Below, in pieces: positions 33,075 through 46,708 of a DNA stretch of 64,000 bases; within the stretch, counting starts at the first letter, position 1, and every line of letters begins with the position of its first letter. Where the stretch lies: assembly GCF_019175385.1 (NCBI RefSeq), contig NC_083345.1, positions 122,081,657-122,145,656 on the forward strand. Direction: 5' to 3'. The position numbers and the translations under genes are program-made. The notes under the pieces are model-generated. The model saw only the letters and a program-made list of their open reading frames with translations. It did not search any database and was not told where the DNA came from. The stretch comes from Lycium barbarum (taxonomy: Eukaryota > Streptophyta > Magnoliopsida > Solanales > Solanaceae).

Positions 33075-33125
33075 TTCACTCTAGTTTCCACACTCTATTC
33101 CACAACCATAAAGTTCTAACACCTA

Positions 33126-33137
33126 CCCTTTTTATAG
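33126..33137 (-). promoter_or_regulatory. TATA box of LTP gene 1
   Basis: The minus strand reads CTATAAAAAGGG, 52-63 bases upstream of the ATG. It is conserved at gene 2 and at the relic near 24790. Confidence 0.75.
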
Positions 33138-33164
33138 CTGAAGAATGAACCTAAGTAGCCGTCC

Positions 33165-35605
33165 ATCCTATTGCTTAACTTAATAATGTTCAGGTGGAAA
33201 TATATGTATAATTTATCTATAATATGTGTATAAATTTTTATAATCTATGTATATCAGCTAGAAAAATAAACGGTAAATTCAGTCGACTATTTGTGTAAAG
33301 ATCCCTTTAATAGTTGGATTTACACAATAAATACAAGGTCAAAATTATTTTGTATGAATATATAATAGATATTGAATCCTTTTTAGTTTTTTATTTAATG
33401 GTTTTGTGTGTGTTTACTTTTTTCTATTTTAAATCTACTTAGTGAAAATCTTGATTCTGCCGCTCATGAAACTAGTACCTAGAAATAAAAGGGACATCCT
33501 GCAATAAGCCAGTAATATGTTAAATAAAAAGGATAGTTAACTTTTAAGAACTTATAATATGTTGGCATATATAAAAAAATATACTATTAGAATAATCTTA
33601 CGTATTATAGCAACTAAATTATTATATTTTCAAGATTGAAAGCTTCATTAATTATGATTTTTTATTCGTAGATAATAATATTAAAATCTTTTCCCTTTTT
33701 ATACTATTTATATTGACTTCTAAAGAGCACTACTTGTCCCTTCAAATGTGTAATCATCTATAGATATAACCATAGTGTGGATCGATGAGCACTATATCCG
33801 TGTGCAAAACACTTTGTAGGACCCAAAATGTTTTTTCTTTTAAAAAAAAAAGCTTTCTAATAAGCTACATTATCGCTCTGTGTGATACTTTTTTCTGAGC
33901 GACAGTCAATTTAATTATTTTTCGTAACTAAATTGATTAGATTAACTTAATATTTTAAGATTAAAATTTAGATAGTAAATTTTTTTATGAAAATAAGTTG
34001 TAATTCTTCTCATGTCAACATGATAAAAAATTATACTTTAAAATGTTGATCAAAATTCACATGATTTAAATCTCAAAAATTAAAAAGTATCACCTAAATA
34101 AAGACGGAGGAAATACAAGGAAAACAACAATCATCGACTGAGATATGAGGAAAAAAATCTTTTAATTTTTTAGTACAATTCGAACATTAATTCTCAATCA
34201 TTATTTTAAAAAATTAGATAATGCTTAGTAGATACTATAAATCACAACCTTTTCTTGTTAACGATAAAAAAATTGATCATGCAAACTGGAATATTGTCAT
34301 ATAAAGTGAAACTTCATTTTTTTTTTTTTTTTTACATCCTCTGTTCACTTTTACTTGTATATCATATTTAAAATACATTTTCACTTTTAACATATAAACA
34401 GAAAAACATATTTTTTTCATGCTTTGTTAATTACTTATTTCCTAATTCATTTCCCAAAACTTAAGACTATAAATCATTTAATATGCTTATTGTGCAAAGT
34501 CAAAACTGAATAAGTAAAAGTGGAGAGAGTAGTAAAGTTCTGGTTGACCCTGAGGTTCCGGTCTTTTGAGTTGTTCTATGTAAAGTAGATTTTAGAAAAG
34601 TGAAAATGATTGGTCTTAATTAAATTTGAAAAACTTGCAGGAGACTTTGAAAAAATGATCACAAGTGATAAGAAGGTCAATATTAAAATTTGACCGTAGA
34701 CATGTGAGACTCAAACGTCATGCTAAAGAGAGTGGAGGTTCAAGTCCTTTTCAAGGTATATCAATATCAATAAGATCCAAACTCTTGGAATTGGAATAAA
34801 TTCAAGCGGATTGCGAAATTTTGGTGATTTTCTCTATCTAATGAATAAGGAGTCCGTTTTAAAGCTGTTTGCGCTGCACCCAACCCCCATATATATATGC
34901 TTCAACAGGAATCACACGAGAGTAGATTAGAAACCTCTAGCAAAATACTTACCCATAACTCATCAAATAAAGTACGTTACATAGTCCATGGGTTAGCAAT
35001 TTACCCATAAAATGAATTTGGCACGGGACATTCACAAAATGCGAACTATGGGTAAAATTGAAAAGTAGCCGGTATTCGGTGATATAGTCGAGCGCGCATC
35101 AGCTTGGTTCTGACTGAACTGTTGTTAAAGAAGAAACATGGGAAAATGACACTTTATGTCCATCTAACAAGTTACCTAAATGAGAAACACTATTCTCCCA
35201 ACCTGAAAATGAAACTTGTAAAGCTAATTTTACACTAAAAAGTATTGAAAAAAGAGTTATTATGTTTTGAAAACTGAGATATTTATACGGAGCCAACCTC
35301 ATTTTTCAAAACTAGGGATAATGGGTCCACCCCTCTACTTTTCTTTACTTAAGTATTGAACTTGGTTCACCTGGTGTAGGGCTCAAACTTGTGACCTGAG
35401 ATACAAATCCCTCAACCTTTACCGATTGGAAAATAAATATTCAAGATCAAAGTACCAAAAGACTTTACAACAATTAAAGTTATAAATCATTGCCCAGAAG
35501 GAAAACAAAAATGGGAAAAAATGCATGGCTCAACCCGAGCACTACAACAAAACGAAGAATGCGATTAACATATATTCCTTCGACTTGCATAGAAGAACTA
35601 CCGAG
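33165..35605. other. Block gamma copy 2 and 3' flank of LIL3 copy 3
   Basis: Upstream flank of LTP gene 1, collinear with gamma copies 1 and 3, including the two MITEs (about 33880-34112 and 34335-34540). From 35260 it enters the LIL3 3' flank, which breaks at 35605 (GAAGAACTACCGAG), where copia sequence starts. The LIL3 exons of this copy are missing. Confidence 0.65.
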
Positions 35606-36645
35606 CAGTCAAAAATAGTTTGTGGATAGTAGCTGCTCAAAGCACATGACTAGAAGGATGAAAAATTTTCTCTCACTCAAGGCCTTGAAAGGTGGGAGAT
35701 TGTCCTTTGATAATGGGAAGAAAGGATATATTATTGGCATTGGCAAAATCGACAAGACACTCTCTCATGCTATTGAAAATGTTTACTATGTGAAGGGTTT
35801 AAGCTACGGTCTGCTGAGTGTGTCACAAATATGCGACAGAGGAAACAAAGTGGAGTTCTTGTCTCAAAACTTGAGAAGTGGTACTAACTGCAAAAAGATA
35901 CAAGAACATCTACGAAGCAGATTTTGGCTCATCTGATGATAGTGATTTCACTTTTCTCAATGTTGTGGATGATAATGCTGAGCTGTGGCACAGGAGATTG
36001 GGACATGCAAGTTTCACCTTGCTGAACAAACTGGTGGCAAAGGACCTAGTCTGTGGGCTACCAAATGTCAAGTTCAAAGATCACAAGGTGTGTGATGCAT
36101 GCATAAAAGGGAAGCAAGTCAGAACCTCTTTTAAACCAAAGAAGGAAGTAAGAACCTCTAGTTCACTTGAGCTTCTTCATATGGATCTTTGTGTATCTAT
36201 GAGGATTTAAAACAGAGGTGGAAAAAAGTACATTTTTGTGATTGTTTATGACTTTTCAAGATTCATTTGGACTTTGTTTCTAAGAACCAAGGATGAAATA
36301 TTCCTTGTGTTTGTAGCCTTTGTGAAACAGACTCAAGTAAAGTTGGGATATCAAGTTGTAAGCATAAGATCTGATCATGGCACTGAATTTGACAATGCAA
36401 ACTTTAATGAATTCTGTGCTGAAAATGGAATTAGTCACAATTTCTCTGCTCCCAGAACACCTAAGCAAAATGGTGTTGTGGAAAGGAAACACAGGACTCT
36501 TGAAGACATGGAAAGAACAATGTTAATTGCAAGTGATGTGGCCAAAAGCTTCTGGGCAGAGGCTGTCAACACCATTTGTTATTTGATCAACAGGTGCATG
36601 ATCAGATCCTTGCTTGAAAAGACACCCTATGAGTTGCTAAATTGA
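35606..36645 (+). pseudogene. Ty1/copia pol: protease, GAG-pre-integrase, integrase
   Basis: + strand remnant. Protease box DSSCSKHMTR (normally DSGCSKHMTG), then YYVKGLSYGLLSVSQICDRG. After a frameshift near 35900 comes the pre-integrase zinc region ELWHRRLGHASF with CDACIKGKQ. After a stop near 36210 comes the integrase core: [41 protein letters not shown]. Asp-Asp-Glu positions are recognisable. gag and the 5' LTR are absent: the match starts abruptly in the middle of protease. Confidence 0.9.
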
Positions 36646-38335
36646 AAGAAACTCAAGCTAACTTACCTTAAGGATTTTGGATGCAAATGTTTTATTCTTA
36701 ACAATGGCAAGGAGGTATTAGGAAAGTTTGATTGTAAGAGTGATGAAGGAATATTTCTTGGATATTCTTCTCACAGCAAGGCATATAAGGTTTTCAACAA
36801 GAGAACTCAAATTGTGGAAGAAAGCGTATATGTGATCTTTGATGAGAAGATGATTTGGGAAGAAAAGGGATGAAGCAGATGATGGAGACCTCTCAATTCC
36901 AAATAAGGTGCTAGAAATCACAAATGGAAAGGCTGAAATGATGAATCAAGTTGGACCAAGCAATAAATAAGATGCAACAGAATATCCAAATGATGAAAAG
37001 GTACCCGGTCCCTCCATCACTCCACTCGAGGTTGAAAATAGAGTTGTTGGTGCTGTGTTAAGCACTTCTAGTGCTGATCAGAGAAGTGGATATCATGCAT
37101 CTCTAGATGTGAATGATGGTTCCAATGCGGAGGCACCTGATCCCTCAAGCAGTGAAATTCAAGTATCTAACTAGAAATAAAAAAAATCTCACCCTCTTGA
37201 AAATGTAATCACTCCATTAAACTCTGGTATACAAACCAGATCTAAGGCAAGAGACATGTTTGCCTAGTCCGTGTTTGTTTCCCAGATTAAGCCCAAGAAC
37301 ATCAAGGAGGCATTGAAAGATGCTGATTGGATTAGTGTTATGCAAAAACGAGCTTCATCAATTTGAAAGGAATAAGGTGTGGCACCTAGTCCTTAGACCA
37401 GCAGACAGAACAATGATTGAGACTAGGTGGGTGTTTTGTAACAAGATTGATGAGTTTGGAAACACTATCAGAAACAAGGCAAGACTAGTGGTTCAAGGGT
37501 ATAATCAAGAAAAGGGCATTGACTATGATGAGACTTTTGTACAGTGGCAAGGATGGAAGCAATCAGGATTCTAATTTCTTTTGCATCCCATACGGAATTT
37601 AAATTGTTCCAAATGGATGTCAAAAGTACATTTCTCAATAGATACTTGAAAGAAAAGGTCTTTTCAAGCAACCTCCTGGCTTTGAAAGTCATGATCATCC
37701 TGAGCATGTTTTCAAGTTAACAAAGCTCTCTATGGTTAAAGTAGGCTCCTCGAGGAAGGTATGAAAGATTGTCAAAGTTTCTTCTGGAAAAATGGGTTTA
37801 CAAGAGGTAGAACTGACAACACTCTGTTTCTAAAAAAGAGGGAAAAATCTGCTATTGTGCAAGTATATGTTGATGACATCAGCTTTGGTGCTACTCTTAA
37901 TTCTCTATGTGATGAATTTACTGAGCTCATGAGAAGTGAAGTTGCAATGAGCATGATGGGTGAGCTAAATTTCTTCTTGGGACTACAAGTCAAGCAATCT
38001 CAAAAGGGCACTGTGATTAGTCAACAAAAGTACATCAAGCAGTTGCTTAAAAGGTTTGAAATGGAAAATGCAAAGCTTACTGATACCTCTATACGAACTG
38101 CTACTAAGTGGATATGGATGAACCTGGTCCCTCTGTGAATGAAACCACGTATACAAGTATCATTGGGTCACTGCTATACCTAACTGCTAGCAAGCCTGAC
38201 ATTGTGTTCAGTGTAGGGTTGTATGCTAGGTTCCAATAAAGTCCTAAAGAGTCTCACTTGAAAGCTGCAATTTTTTTTTTTTACGATATCTTAAAAGTTC
38301 ACAGGACCTGGTCCTCTTCTATCTGTCACGATCCA
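36646..38335 (+). pseudogene. Ty1/copia pol: reverse transcriptase, truncated
   Basis: Continuation of the same element. Several frames carry NKVWHLVLRPADRTMI, KARLVVQGYNQEKGIDYDET, then the catalytic YVDDISFGA and FFLGLQVKQSQKGTVISQQK. Then TSIIGSLLYLTASKPDIVFS leads towards RNase H. Several stops and frameshifts interrupt. The match runs to RYLKSSQDLVLFY at 38335, where an LTR-like TGTCACGATCC begins, so RNase H and the 3' LTR are lost. Confidence 0.88.
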
Positions 38336-41080
38336 TTTATCCTAGACCGTGCGGGCACTTACCTTCTTACCTCGGTAAGGGAACCCTCATCCCAACAACG
38401 AACCAATACATAAATTGAAGAAAATTAAGTAGCGAAATAACTGATATGTAAGTCTCACGATATATATAGATAGGTAGTAGTAAAAAGTGCAGAAGACAGT
38501 AATTACCCCCAGGGTCTAGTCTGATTAATACAAGAGCATTTAGGGAGAATAACATAATCTGGAAGTACTAATACATAGTATCTATGTCTCTAAAATAAAA
38601 GTAAGACATATAATAGGGAAGTCTTCAAGGTCAGCGAACGCCATGCTCACCCTGGAAACTCCAGTGGAAATGAAGAGTCGATCAGCCAGGGGTCAGAGAA
38701 GTAGATTCGACCTGATACTCTGCATTCACAAAAGAATGCAGCAAGTGCAGGTCAGTACAAACAAAAGTACTAGTAGGCATCATAGACCGACGAAGCATAG
38801 TTAACACAATTCAGAAAATAAAGCAGATAAGCAATTAAACCAACCAAGCATGAGACAATATAATCGCAACTAAGTATCCGTCATCACCTATGTAAGCATC
38901 TAAACCCAAATAGGATAAGTCTGAGTATATCCGATCCAAACCAATCACCACGATAGAATCATCACAATCCAATCACCACAACAGATTTATCACAATCCAA
39001 TCAACACAACATCTCAATCAAGTCATAATGCAATGCAGTGCAATAATGGTACGAATATGATGCCATGCCATGCAAATGAAGTGTACACATGTACTCCGGA
39101 TGAAAATATCGACGTATCGGTAGCACAACCCAGCATGACTCTCAAAGTCTAAGTGTCACCCCTCCTGGATCTTTTCCTAACAAATAGACGGGACCCTGGC
39201 TAATTTCTCACAGGAGGAGTCTCATCGGCACCACCCTAGGGGACCCGCGGAGTCTATACACTAACAACGATACCGGGATAACATCGAAATCGGCCATGCA
39301 ACAACAATGCCCGAAGTATCTTATCGGATATCGGCCTCCTCATAGTCATTCAAATAAAAGAGTCTTGTCAAATATCAGTTTCAAAAATCAATGATTTGGG
39401 AATTGAACCTCGGACATCGGCCTTCTCACAATCACTCAAGTAAAAGAGTTCATCAAAATATCAGTTTCATATAATCAATGATTCCAAAATGGATCTTCGG
39501 ACATCGTCCTTTTCACAATCACTCAAGTAAAGAGTTTATCAAAATATCAGTTTCGCTCAATATACGATACCAGATCATCATCGGGTATCGGTCGTGCATG
39601 ATGAATATAAGAGAATGCGTGCAATGCATATGTCAATCATCAACAATCAGGTTCAATATCACAAGTACCACAACGGGATACACCAACATATATCAATAAC
39701 TCAGGTACCAACAGTGGGTACGCGAACATATATCGAGCACAAATACCAACAACGGGTAAGTTAATTCTATCCAAATCAAGATGGCAAAACAGAACTCGAT
39801 ATCTATCAACTGCACATGGCATCAAGCCAACACAATCAAACAATCAAGCAACGGGGTGGCTAGTCCCAACACACATCAAGGCCCAACCTAAGGCAATATC
39901 CATCCCAACTTCATACTCGAAGGCTCACATGCTATCTCTAAAATTATAATATAAATATGTGACTCACTATACGAAGTCTCACCAAAGGTAAACCATAACC
40001 TACCTGGACTGCCGAACCGCAACACTAACAAGTCACTTTTTTGCCTTGCCCTTCCTCCGAAGCTCAGAACCAAAGTAGTCTAAGCATAATCGAATTCTAT
40101 ATTAGAAATCACGAAGAATGATACTAATATTGCTATGATATCAATTAGGTCCATTTTAACCTTAGAAATTGAGGAAAACGGGCCTACAAGAGCAAAATGG
40201 GAAATTTGGGGACAAAATACCAAATTAAGTACTAGGTGATCATAACTCAACCATTAATTATTGATTTTACACAAGGATTGGCCTAAATCTGATTCCAAGC
40301 AAAAACCCCCCAAATTGGGTATAAACCTTAAGTCTCCAAATCCGAAATTCATCATTAAAAGTGGAAGATACTTGATTAATAAGCTTAGATTAGTCAATAT
40401 CTAACATGAACATCACCAATTTATCATTAATAATCTATGTAAGTGTTCTTCCAAAACCCTCTCTCAAATTCCATCTCTAAGGGATTGTTAAAGGGACGGG
40501 GAAAATCTAAGATGATTGTGATTAAGAAAGAGTAAAGGATTGGGCAAGTTTTATCTCTAAGAATTTCTTCAAATTATCTCCAATAATAGTTTCCCTAAGC
40601 TCAAATATCGAGATGAGAAATAACGAGGGTCCCGGAGACGATGTAAGAGTTTTCGAGAAAAGAAGATGATGAAGTAGGCTATTTTGTCCCGACTATCAGA
40701 GCTGAAACAAAGATTAGAAACGGATGGGGACAAAACAAGTTTTAAAAATATTGCGGCCGAACTCTGGTTTCTGAGTTGCCTACTTATCTCAGGTTGCATG
40801 AGAATCAGGCCGTTTGTAGTTGAAGAAGAACTATGAAACTTATGAATTAAGAAAATAAGGTTGATTCGAATTCAAACAATATTGCCCCAGTGTAGAATTA
40901 TGATGACACTGGGTATTATAGTTGAGTAAAAGGTGTTTGAATTGAAGAAATCTGATAATGGATACGACTTAACGTGGTCGTCGAGTTACACATGTAAATA
41001 GGACATTTAAGAGTGAGCCGAGCGGAGTTCGAAGTAGACCCTTGACCTTTGTTGGAAAGTTTGGTTCCTTCCCAACAAAT
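38336..41080 (-). mobile_element. Ty3-type LTR, probably partial
   Basis: Starts TGTCACGATCCATTTATCC, the same kind of start as the LTR at 2831, and directly abuts copia RT. It has an internal ~90-bp tandem repeat, and a region at 40450-40760 that on the minus strand looks like transcribed leader sequence. A candidate right end is CCTTCCCAACA near 41077. No PBS adjoins and no target duplication was found, so a solo or rearranged LTR is most likely. Confidence 0.55.
39318..39560. repeat. Tandem repeat, about 90 bp, three units
   Basis: Units contain CGGACATCGGCCTTCTCACA, ATCACTCAAGTAAAAGAGTT and CAAAATATCAGTTTC; the first unit is the most diverged. Confidence 0.8.
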
Positions 41081-42180
41081 TACCCCAATTCACTGCCATA
41101 GAGAAAGTTCCATGATGTGCAATGCTACCTGCCAAATCAGCTGCAAAGATCTAAAGTACACATTAGTAATACATGAAAGCATTAACATAGAATTTAGTGT
41201 ATTTGTGAAAATGAAAGCGATAAAATTGGTGCAAGTGAAGCAATCAATGGGAAATTATTTCGAAATAGAATTAGCGCGATATTACAAAAATTAGTGCATG
41301 TGCGAGATTAATGCAAAAATATCTGAGGATTAATGTAAGTGCAAAATCGATGCGCTTTATAAAACTTGATATGTCCAATTTTAAGGCGGACATACTCAAA
41401 TAAAATAATTAGGTCCTATTATAAGGTGGACAGACCTAAATAAACTAATTAAGTCCTATCATAAGGTGGACAAATCCAAATAAAATAATAAGGTCCTATT
41501 ATAAGGTGGACAAAAACAAATAAAATGATTAAGTCCTGTTATAAGGTGGTCAACCCAATTTCATCCTATTGTAAGGTGGAAAAAACTCAAATAAAATAAT
41601 GAAGTCCTATTATAAGGTGGACAAAACCAAATAAAATAATCAAGTCCTATTATAAGGTGGACATATCCAATAACATTATATCCGATTTAAGGTGGACAAA
41701 CCCAAATACGTCCGATTAAAGCCGGACAAACCTAAAACATAGTTGAATTTCTTTGAGCTTCATAGTTGAATAAAACATATTCTTTTAGCCATGTTATATA
41801 ATACCATGGAATATTAACATATTAATGTTAAGTAACTAATTATTTAATATACCTTACAAAATTATAGTTGCTAGAACTTAAATAAATTATGACATATTCC
41901 ACAGTTATGCGAAATAAAAATGCTATAGTAAAAATATTATAGTAGCTATTTATAAAGTCTAAAACTAGAATTGAATCATGAGAAGCCTTAAAGATGATAA
42001 AAATGTAAAAGAAAGAAAATGATAATATTAATAACACTAATAGTAGTAATAATAATGAGAATAATATTAATAGTAATTGAGTTACTAAAAGTAGCGACGA
42101 TGCAATATTTGATTTATTACTAATTTAGAAGCTTGAGGAAATAAATTGGAAGAAAAGAGAGTCAAAATTGAGTGTCAACA
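41081..42180 (-). mobile_element. Fragment of a long Ty3 LTR (Tat/Ogre-like start)
   Basis: Ends on the + strand with GAGTCAAAATTGAGTGTCAACA, so the minus strand starts TGTTGACACTCAATTTTGAC. This closely matches the terminus of the complete solo LTR at 51374-55744, including an AAT-rich stretch just inside. It abuts block gamma copy 3 at ATATGTGTATAAATT. The left boundary is not defined. Confidence 0.55.
41375..41725. repeat. Minisatellite, period about 41 bp, nine to ten units
   Basis: Units of the form GTCCTATTATAAGGTGGACAAACCCAAATAAAATAATTAA, with decay towards the right end (GTCCGATTAAAGCCGGAC). Confidence 0.9.
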
Positions 42181-45100
42181 ATATGTGTATAAATTTGTAT
42201 AATCTATGTATATCAGCTAGAAAAATAAACGGTAAATTCAGTCTACTATTTGTGTAACGGAAAAGGGTCAAAAATACCTCTAAACTATTCAAAATGGGTC
42301 ACCTATACCCTCCGTTAAATTTTCAGGTCAAAAATACCCTCGTCGTTACCAGACGAGGCCACAAATACGCCGCTGGTTAACAGTCTTCCACTTCATCCGA
42401 TGTGGCAGTGCCACCTGGAAACAATTATCCACATAGACGGTCACATCAGCCTTTTGACTAGTTCAGGGGTATTTTTGACTCCCCCCCCCCCCCCCCCAAA
42501 AAAAAAAAAAAACCCACACACAAATTTATTTTTCCACCAGTCAACCCTCACCCCCTCTAAAAAAAAATTAAAAAAAATTGATATTTTTTTTTTTGTTTTT
42601 ACACCAATCCCTCATCGTCCTCCCACCCCTCAGCCCCCACCCCCCAAAACAAATAACTTCATTTCAAGAATATTTTTTTTGAGTGGTGGGTGGTGCAAAA
42701 AATCAAAAACAAAAACTTTTTTTTAAAACAAAATTAATTCTTTTGGGTGGGTGGAGTAAGAAACCAAAAAAAAAAAATCTATTAAAAAAATTGTTTTTTT
42801 TTAAAAAAATAAGTTTTGATTTTTTTTTTTTTTTGGTTGCTTACTCCACCTACCCACGCAAAAAAAATTAATTTTGTTTTTTATTTTTTGCACCACCCAA
42901 AAAACAAATCTTGAAAAGAAGTTATGTATTTTTTGGTGGGGGGGGGGGGTGAGGGGTGGGATGACGAGGAGGGATTGGTGTAAAAAATTTAAAAATATCA
43001 AAAAAAAAAAAATTAGGGGGGGGGGGGGGTGGGGGTTGGTGGAAAAAGAAAAAATTTCAAAACTTTTTGTTAATTTTTTTTTTTGGGGGGTAGGGGGTCA
43101 AAAATACACCTGAATTATTCAAAAGGCTGACGTGGCCGTCCACGTAGATATTTTTTTCTACGTGGCAATGCCACATTAGATGAAGTGGAAGGTCGTTAAC
43201 CAGAGGGGTATTTGTGGCCTAGTCTGGTAACGGCGAGGGTAGTTTTGACCCGAAAATTTAACGAAAGGTATATGTGACCTATTTCTAATAGTTCAGTGGT
43301 ATTTTTTACCCTTTTCCCTTTGTGTAAAGATCCCTTTATAGTTGGATTTACACTATAAATACAAGGTCGCAATTATTTTGTATGAATATATAATAGATGT
43401 TGAATATTTTTTTTTTTTTATGATTTTGTGTGTGTTTACTTCTTTTTATTTAAATCTACTTAGTGAAAATCTTTATTCTATCATTCATGAAACTAGTACC
43501 TTGAAATAAAGGGGACAACCTGCAATAAGCCAATAATATGTTAAATAAAAATGATAGTTAACTTTAAAAACTTATAATATGTTGACATATAAAAAAAATT
43601 ATACTATTAGAATAATCTTACATATTATAGCAACTAACTTATTATACTTTCGATATTGAAAGCTTCATTAATTATGATTATTTATTCGTAGATAGTAATA
43701 TTAAAATCTTTTCCCTTTTTATACTATTTATATTGACTTCTTAAAAAGCACAACTTGTCCCTTCAAATGTGTAATCATTTAGATATAACCATATTATGGG
43801 TCGATGAGCACTATATCCGTGCCAAACACTTTGTAGAACCCAAAATGTTTTTTTATTTATTTTTAAAAAAGCTTTCTAATAAACTACTTTATCGTTTTAT
43901 GTGATACTTTTTACTCATCGAAAGTCAATTTGATTAATTTTCGTAATTAAATTGATTAGATCAACTCAATATTTTAAGATTAAAATTTAGATATTCAGAA
44001 ACTATACGAAAATAAGATGTAATTCTTCTCATGTCAATATGATGAAAAACTACACTTTAAAATGTTGATCAAAATCCACATAATTTAAATTTCAAAAATT
44101 AACCAGTATCACATAAATAAAGACGGAGGGAATACAAGAAAAACAACAATCATCGACTGAGATATGAGCAAAAAAATTCTGTTAATTTTTTAGTACAATT
44201 AGAACATTAATTCTCAATCTTTTTTTTTTTTAAATGGACAATACTTAGTAGATACTATAAATCAAAACCTTTTCTTGTTAAGGAAAAATAAAAAATTGAT
44301 CATGCAAATAGGAATATTGTCATATAAAGTGTATCTTCATTTTTTTTTTTACATCCTCTGTTCACTTTTACTTGTATATTATATTAAAAATACATTTTCA
44401 CTTTTAACATATAAAGAAAAAACAAATTCATGCTATATCAATTACTTATTTCCTAATTCATTTCCCAAAACCCAAGCCTAAAAATCATTTAATATGCGTA
44501 TTGTGCAAAGTCAAAACTGAATAAGTAAAAGTGAACAGAGTAGTAAAGTTCTCGTTGACCCTGAGGTTCCGGTCTTTCGAGTTGTTCTATGTAAAGTAGA
44601 TTTTAGAAAAGTGATAATGATTGGTCCTAATTAAATTTGAAAAACTTGCAGCAGACTTTGAAAAAATGACCACAAGTGATAAGAAAGTCAATATTAAAAT
44701 TTGACCATAGACACGCGAGACTCAAACGTCATGCTAAAGAGAGTGGAGGTTCAAGTCCTTTTCAAGGTATATCAATATCAATAAGATCCAAACTCTTGGA
44801 ATTGGAATAAATTCAAGCGGATTGCGAAATTTTGGTGATTTTCTCTATCTAATGAATAAGGAGTCTGTTTTAAAGCTGTTTGCGCTGCACCCAACCCCCA
44901 TATATATATGCTTCAACAGGAATCACACGAGAGTAGATTAGAAACCTCTAGCAAAATACTTACCCATAACTCATCAAATAAAGTACGTTACATAGTCCAT
45001 GGGTTAGCAATTTACCCATAAAATGACTTTGGCATGGGACATTCACAAAATGCGAACTATGGGTAAAATTGAAAAGTAGCCGGTATTCGGTGATATAGTC

Positions 45101-45797
45101 GACTGTGCATCAGCTTGGTTCTGACTGCACTGTTGTTAAATAAGAAACATGGGAAAATGACACTTTATGTCCATCTAACAAGTTACCTAAATGAGAAACA
45201 CTATTCTCCCAACCTGAAAATGAAACTTGTAAAGCTAATTTTACACTAAAAAGTATTGGAAAAGGAGTTATTTTATTTTGAAAACTGAGATATTTATACG
45301 GAGCCAACCTCAGTTTTCAGAACTAGGGATGATGGGTCCACCCCTCTACCTTTCTCTACTTAAGAACTGGACATGGTTCACCTGGTGTAGGGCGCAAACT
45401 TATGACCTGAGATACAAATCCTTCAACCTTTACAGATTGGAAAATAAATATTCAAGATCAAAGTACCAAAAGACTTTACAACAATTAAAGTTATAAATCA
45501 TTGCCCAGAAGCAAAACAAAAATGGGAAAACAATGCATGGCGCAGCCCGAGCACTACAACAAAACGAAGAATGCGATTAACATATATTCCTTCGACTTGC
45601 ATAGAAGAACTACCGAGTTATATTCTTCCGTAAATATGAAAACTCATGTTATACAAGGAACAATCTCAAGATGGGAAAAATATGCATGGCAACCCAAGCA
45701 TTACGACAAAATGGAAAATAGAATTAAAATGTCTTTTTCAATTAGCATCATAGAAGGATTACTGAATTACATTCTACCAAAAATATGAAAACTAATG
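42181..45797. other. Block gamma copy 3 and 3' flank of LIL3 copy 4
   Basis: Collinear with 33225-35605 and 24890-27600. The LTP gene, promoter and everything left of ATATGTGTATAAATT are missing; retrotransposon sequence stands there instead. It includes the two shared MITEs (about 43890-44133 and 44352-44550). No gene seen. Confidence 0.65.
42258..43318. mobile_element. MULE-type TIR element, 1061 bp
   Basis: Ends CGGAAAAGGGTCAAAAATACC and, on the minus strand at the right, GGGAAAAGGGTAAAAAATACC; the inverted match extends for more than 100 bp through AAATTTTC-GGTCAAAA and CGTTACC. The perfect 9-bp duplication TTTGTGTAA is at 42249-42257 and 43319-43327. Gamma copy 2 has the empty site at about 33290. 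The interior carries homopolymer C, A and G runs (42481-42515, 42938-42950, 43015-43030) arranged roughly as an inverted pair. Confidence 0.9.
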
Positions 45798-46300
45798 TTA
45801 TACGACAAACAATCTCAAGAATCCTTCGAGATGCTTCCAAGATGCTTGCCATTGCTTGTCATAGAAAGTAGTCTCTTCCAGCAACTTTTCGATAGTTTCT
45901 AAATCCTCTTTATTGAGGATTAGGAGGGAGCTAGCCACAGCTATAAACAATAGTGTTTTGCAAAACAAGCTACCCATTTGGTCGACGAGGCCTACACCGG
46001 TCAAGCTATCCACAAAGTAGGCCATAAAGAAATCAATCATTGCAGCACGACCTGTATAAGATTCACATGTGGTCATTTTTTGATCAGCTTAACCTAATAT
46101 GACTGCCGCTTTGTATTTGAGACCAGGAAACAATTGTGCAGGAAAAAAGGGTACAAGCAAACCATTGAGATGTTCTGCTTTAGGAAGATTGAACCTCTTC
46201 ATCCATGCCCACCAAGGAATAATTGAGGTATCGAAAAGCATATGGTCTTCGTTACTTGATGACTCGGGGTTATCTTCCAACCATTTTCTTCTCCTAACCT
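45798..46300 (-). pseudogene. LIL3: LIL3 pseudogene copy 4
   Basis: Exon 2 at 46300-46163 ([33 protein letters not shown]), intron 46162-46052 with GT and ACAG, last exon from 46051: [38 protein letters not shown] and [15 protein letters not shown]. It is the best preserved copy; both exons are open and correctly joined. A short deletion after QASWK replaces the normal tail with [11 protein letters not shown]. There is still no first exon with the chloroplast transit peptide; the sequence upstream of exon 2 is non-coding. Exon content is therefore about the C-terminal half of LIL3. Confidence 0.87.
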
Positions 46301-46528
46301 CTGCAAATGAATAACTATCAATTGTTAAATTCCAATAAATCCCAAAATGAATAAAACCAGTCATTTATAGAGGCTACTACTTTTAGTAACAATCGATGTA
46401 AATCTTAAGAAAAAAGTACTCATCACTGAGAATGCATCAAATGTCAGTAAGGCAGAGCTAGTAAGAGAAGGAAATTTAATTGAATCCTTTCGTTAAAAAA
46501 TTATACTGTGCAAATAGGTCCATTTTTT

Positions 46529-46570
<42 letters not shown>

Positions 46571-46708
46571 GTTTAATCCACTTGATGCAACTACAACAAC
46601 AACAACATGCCCAGTGTGGTCCTAGAAGTGGATCCTGGGGAGTGTAGAGTGTAAACAGACTTTAGACCCACCTTGTGTGAGTTAGTGAGGCTTTTCAGAT
46701 TGACCTTC
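46301..46708. other. Start of alpha copy 4 with SINE fragment and AT repeat
   Basis: Contains (AT)n at 46534-46567 and the 3' SINE fragment from about 46585 (CAACAACAACATGCCCAGTG onward) up to GATTGACCTTC, where copia sequence interrupts it. The SINE resumes at 57365 with CCTTCAGCGCAAGAGAAGCG. Confidence 0.75.

Noticed and set aside
36280..36492. Minus-strand ORF opposite the copia integrase
   Set aside because: Antisense shadow of the integrase core on the + strand.
42400..43113. Several Lys/Phe/Pro/Gly-rich ORFs
   Set aside because: Homopolymer translations inside the MULE-type element.
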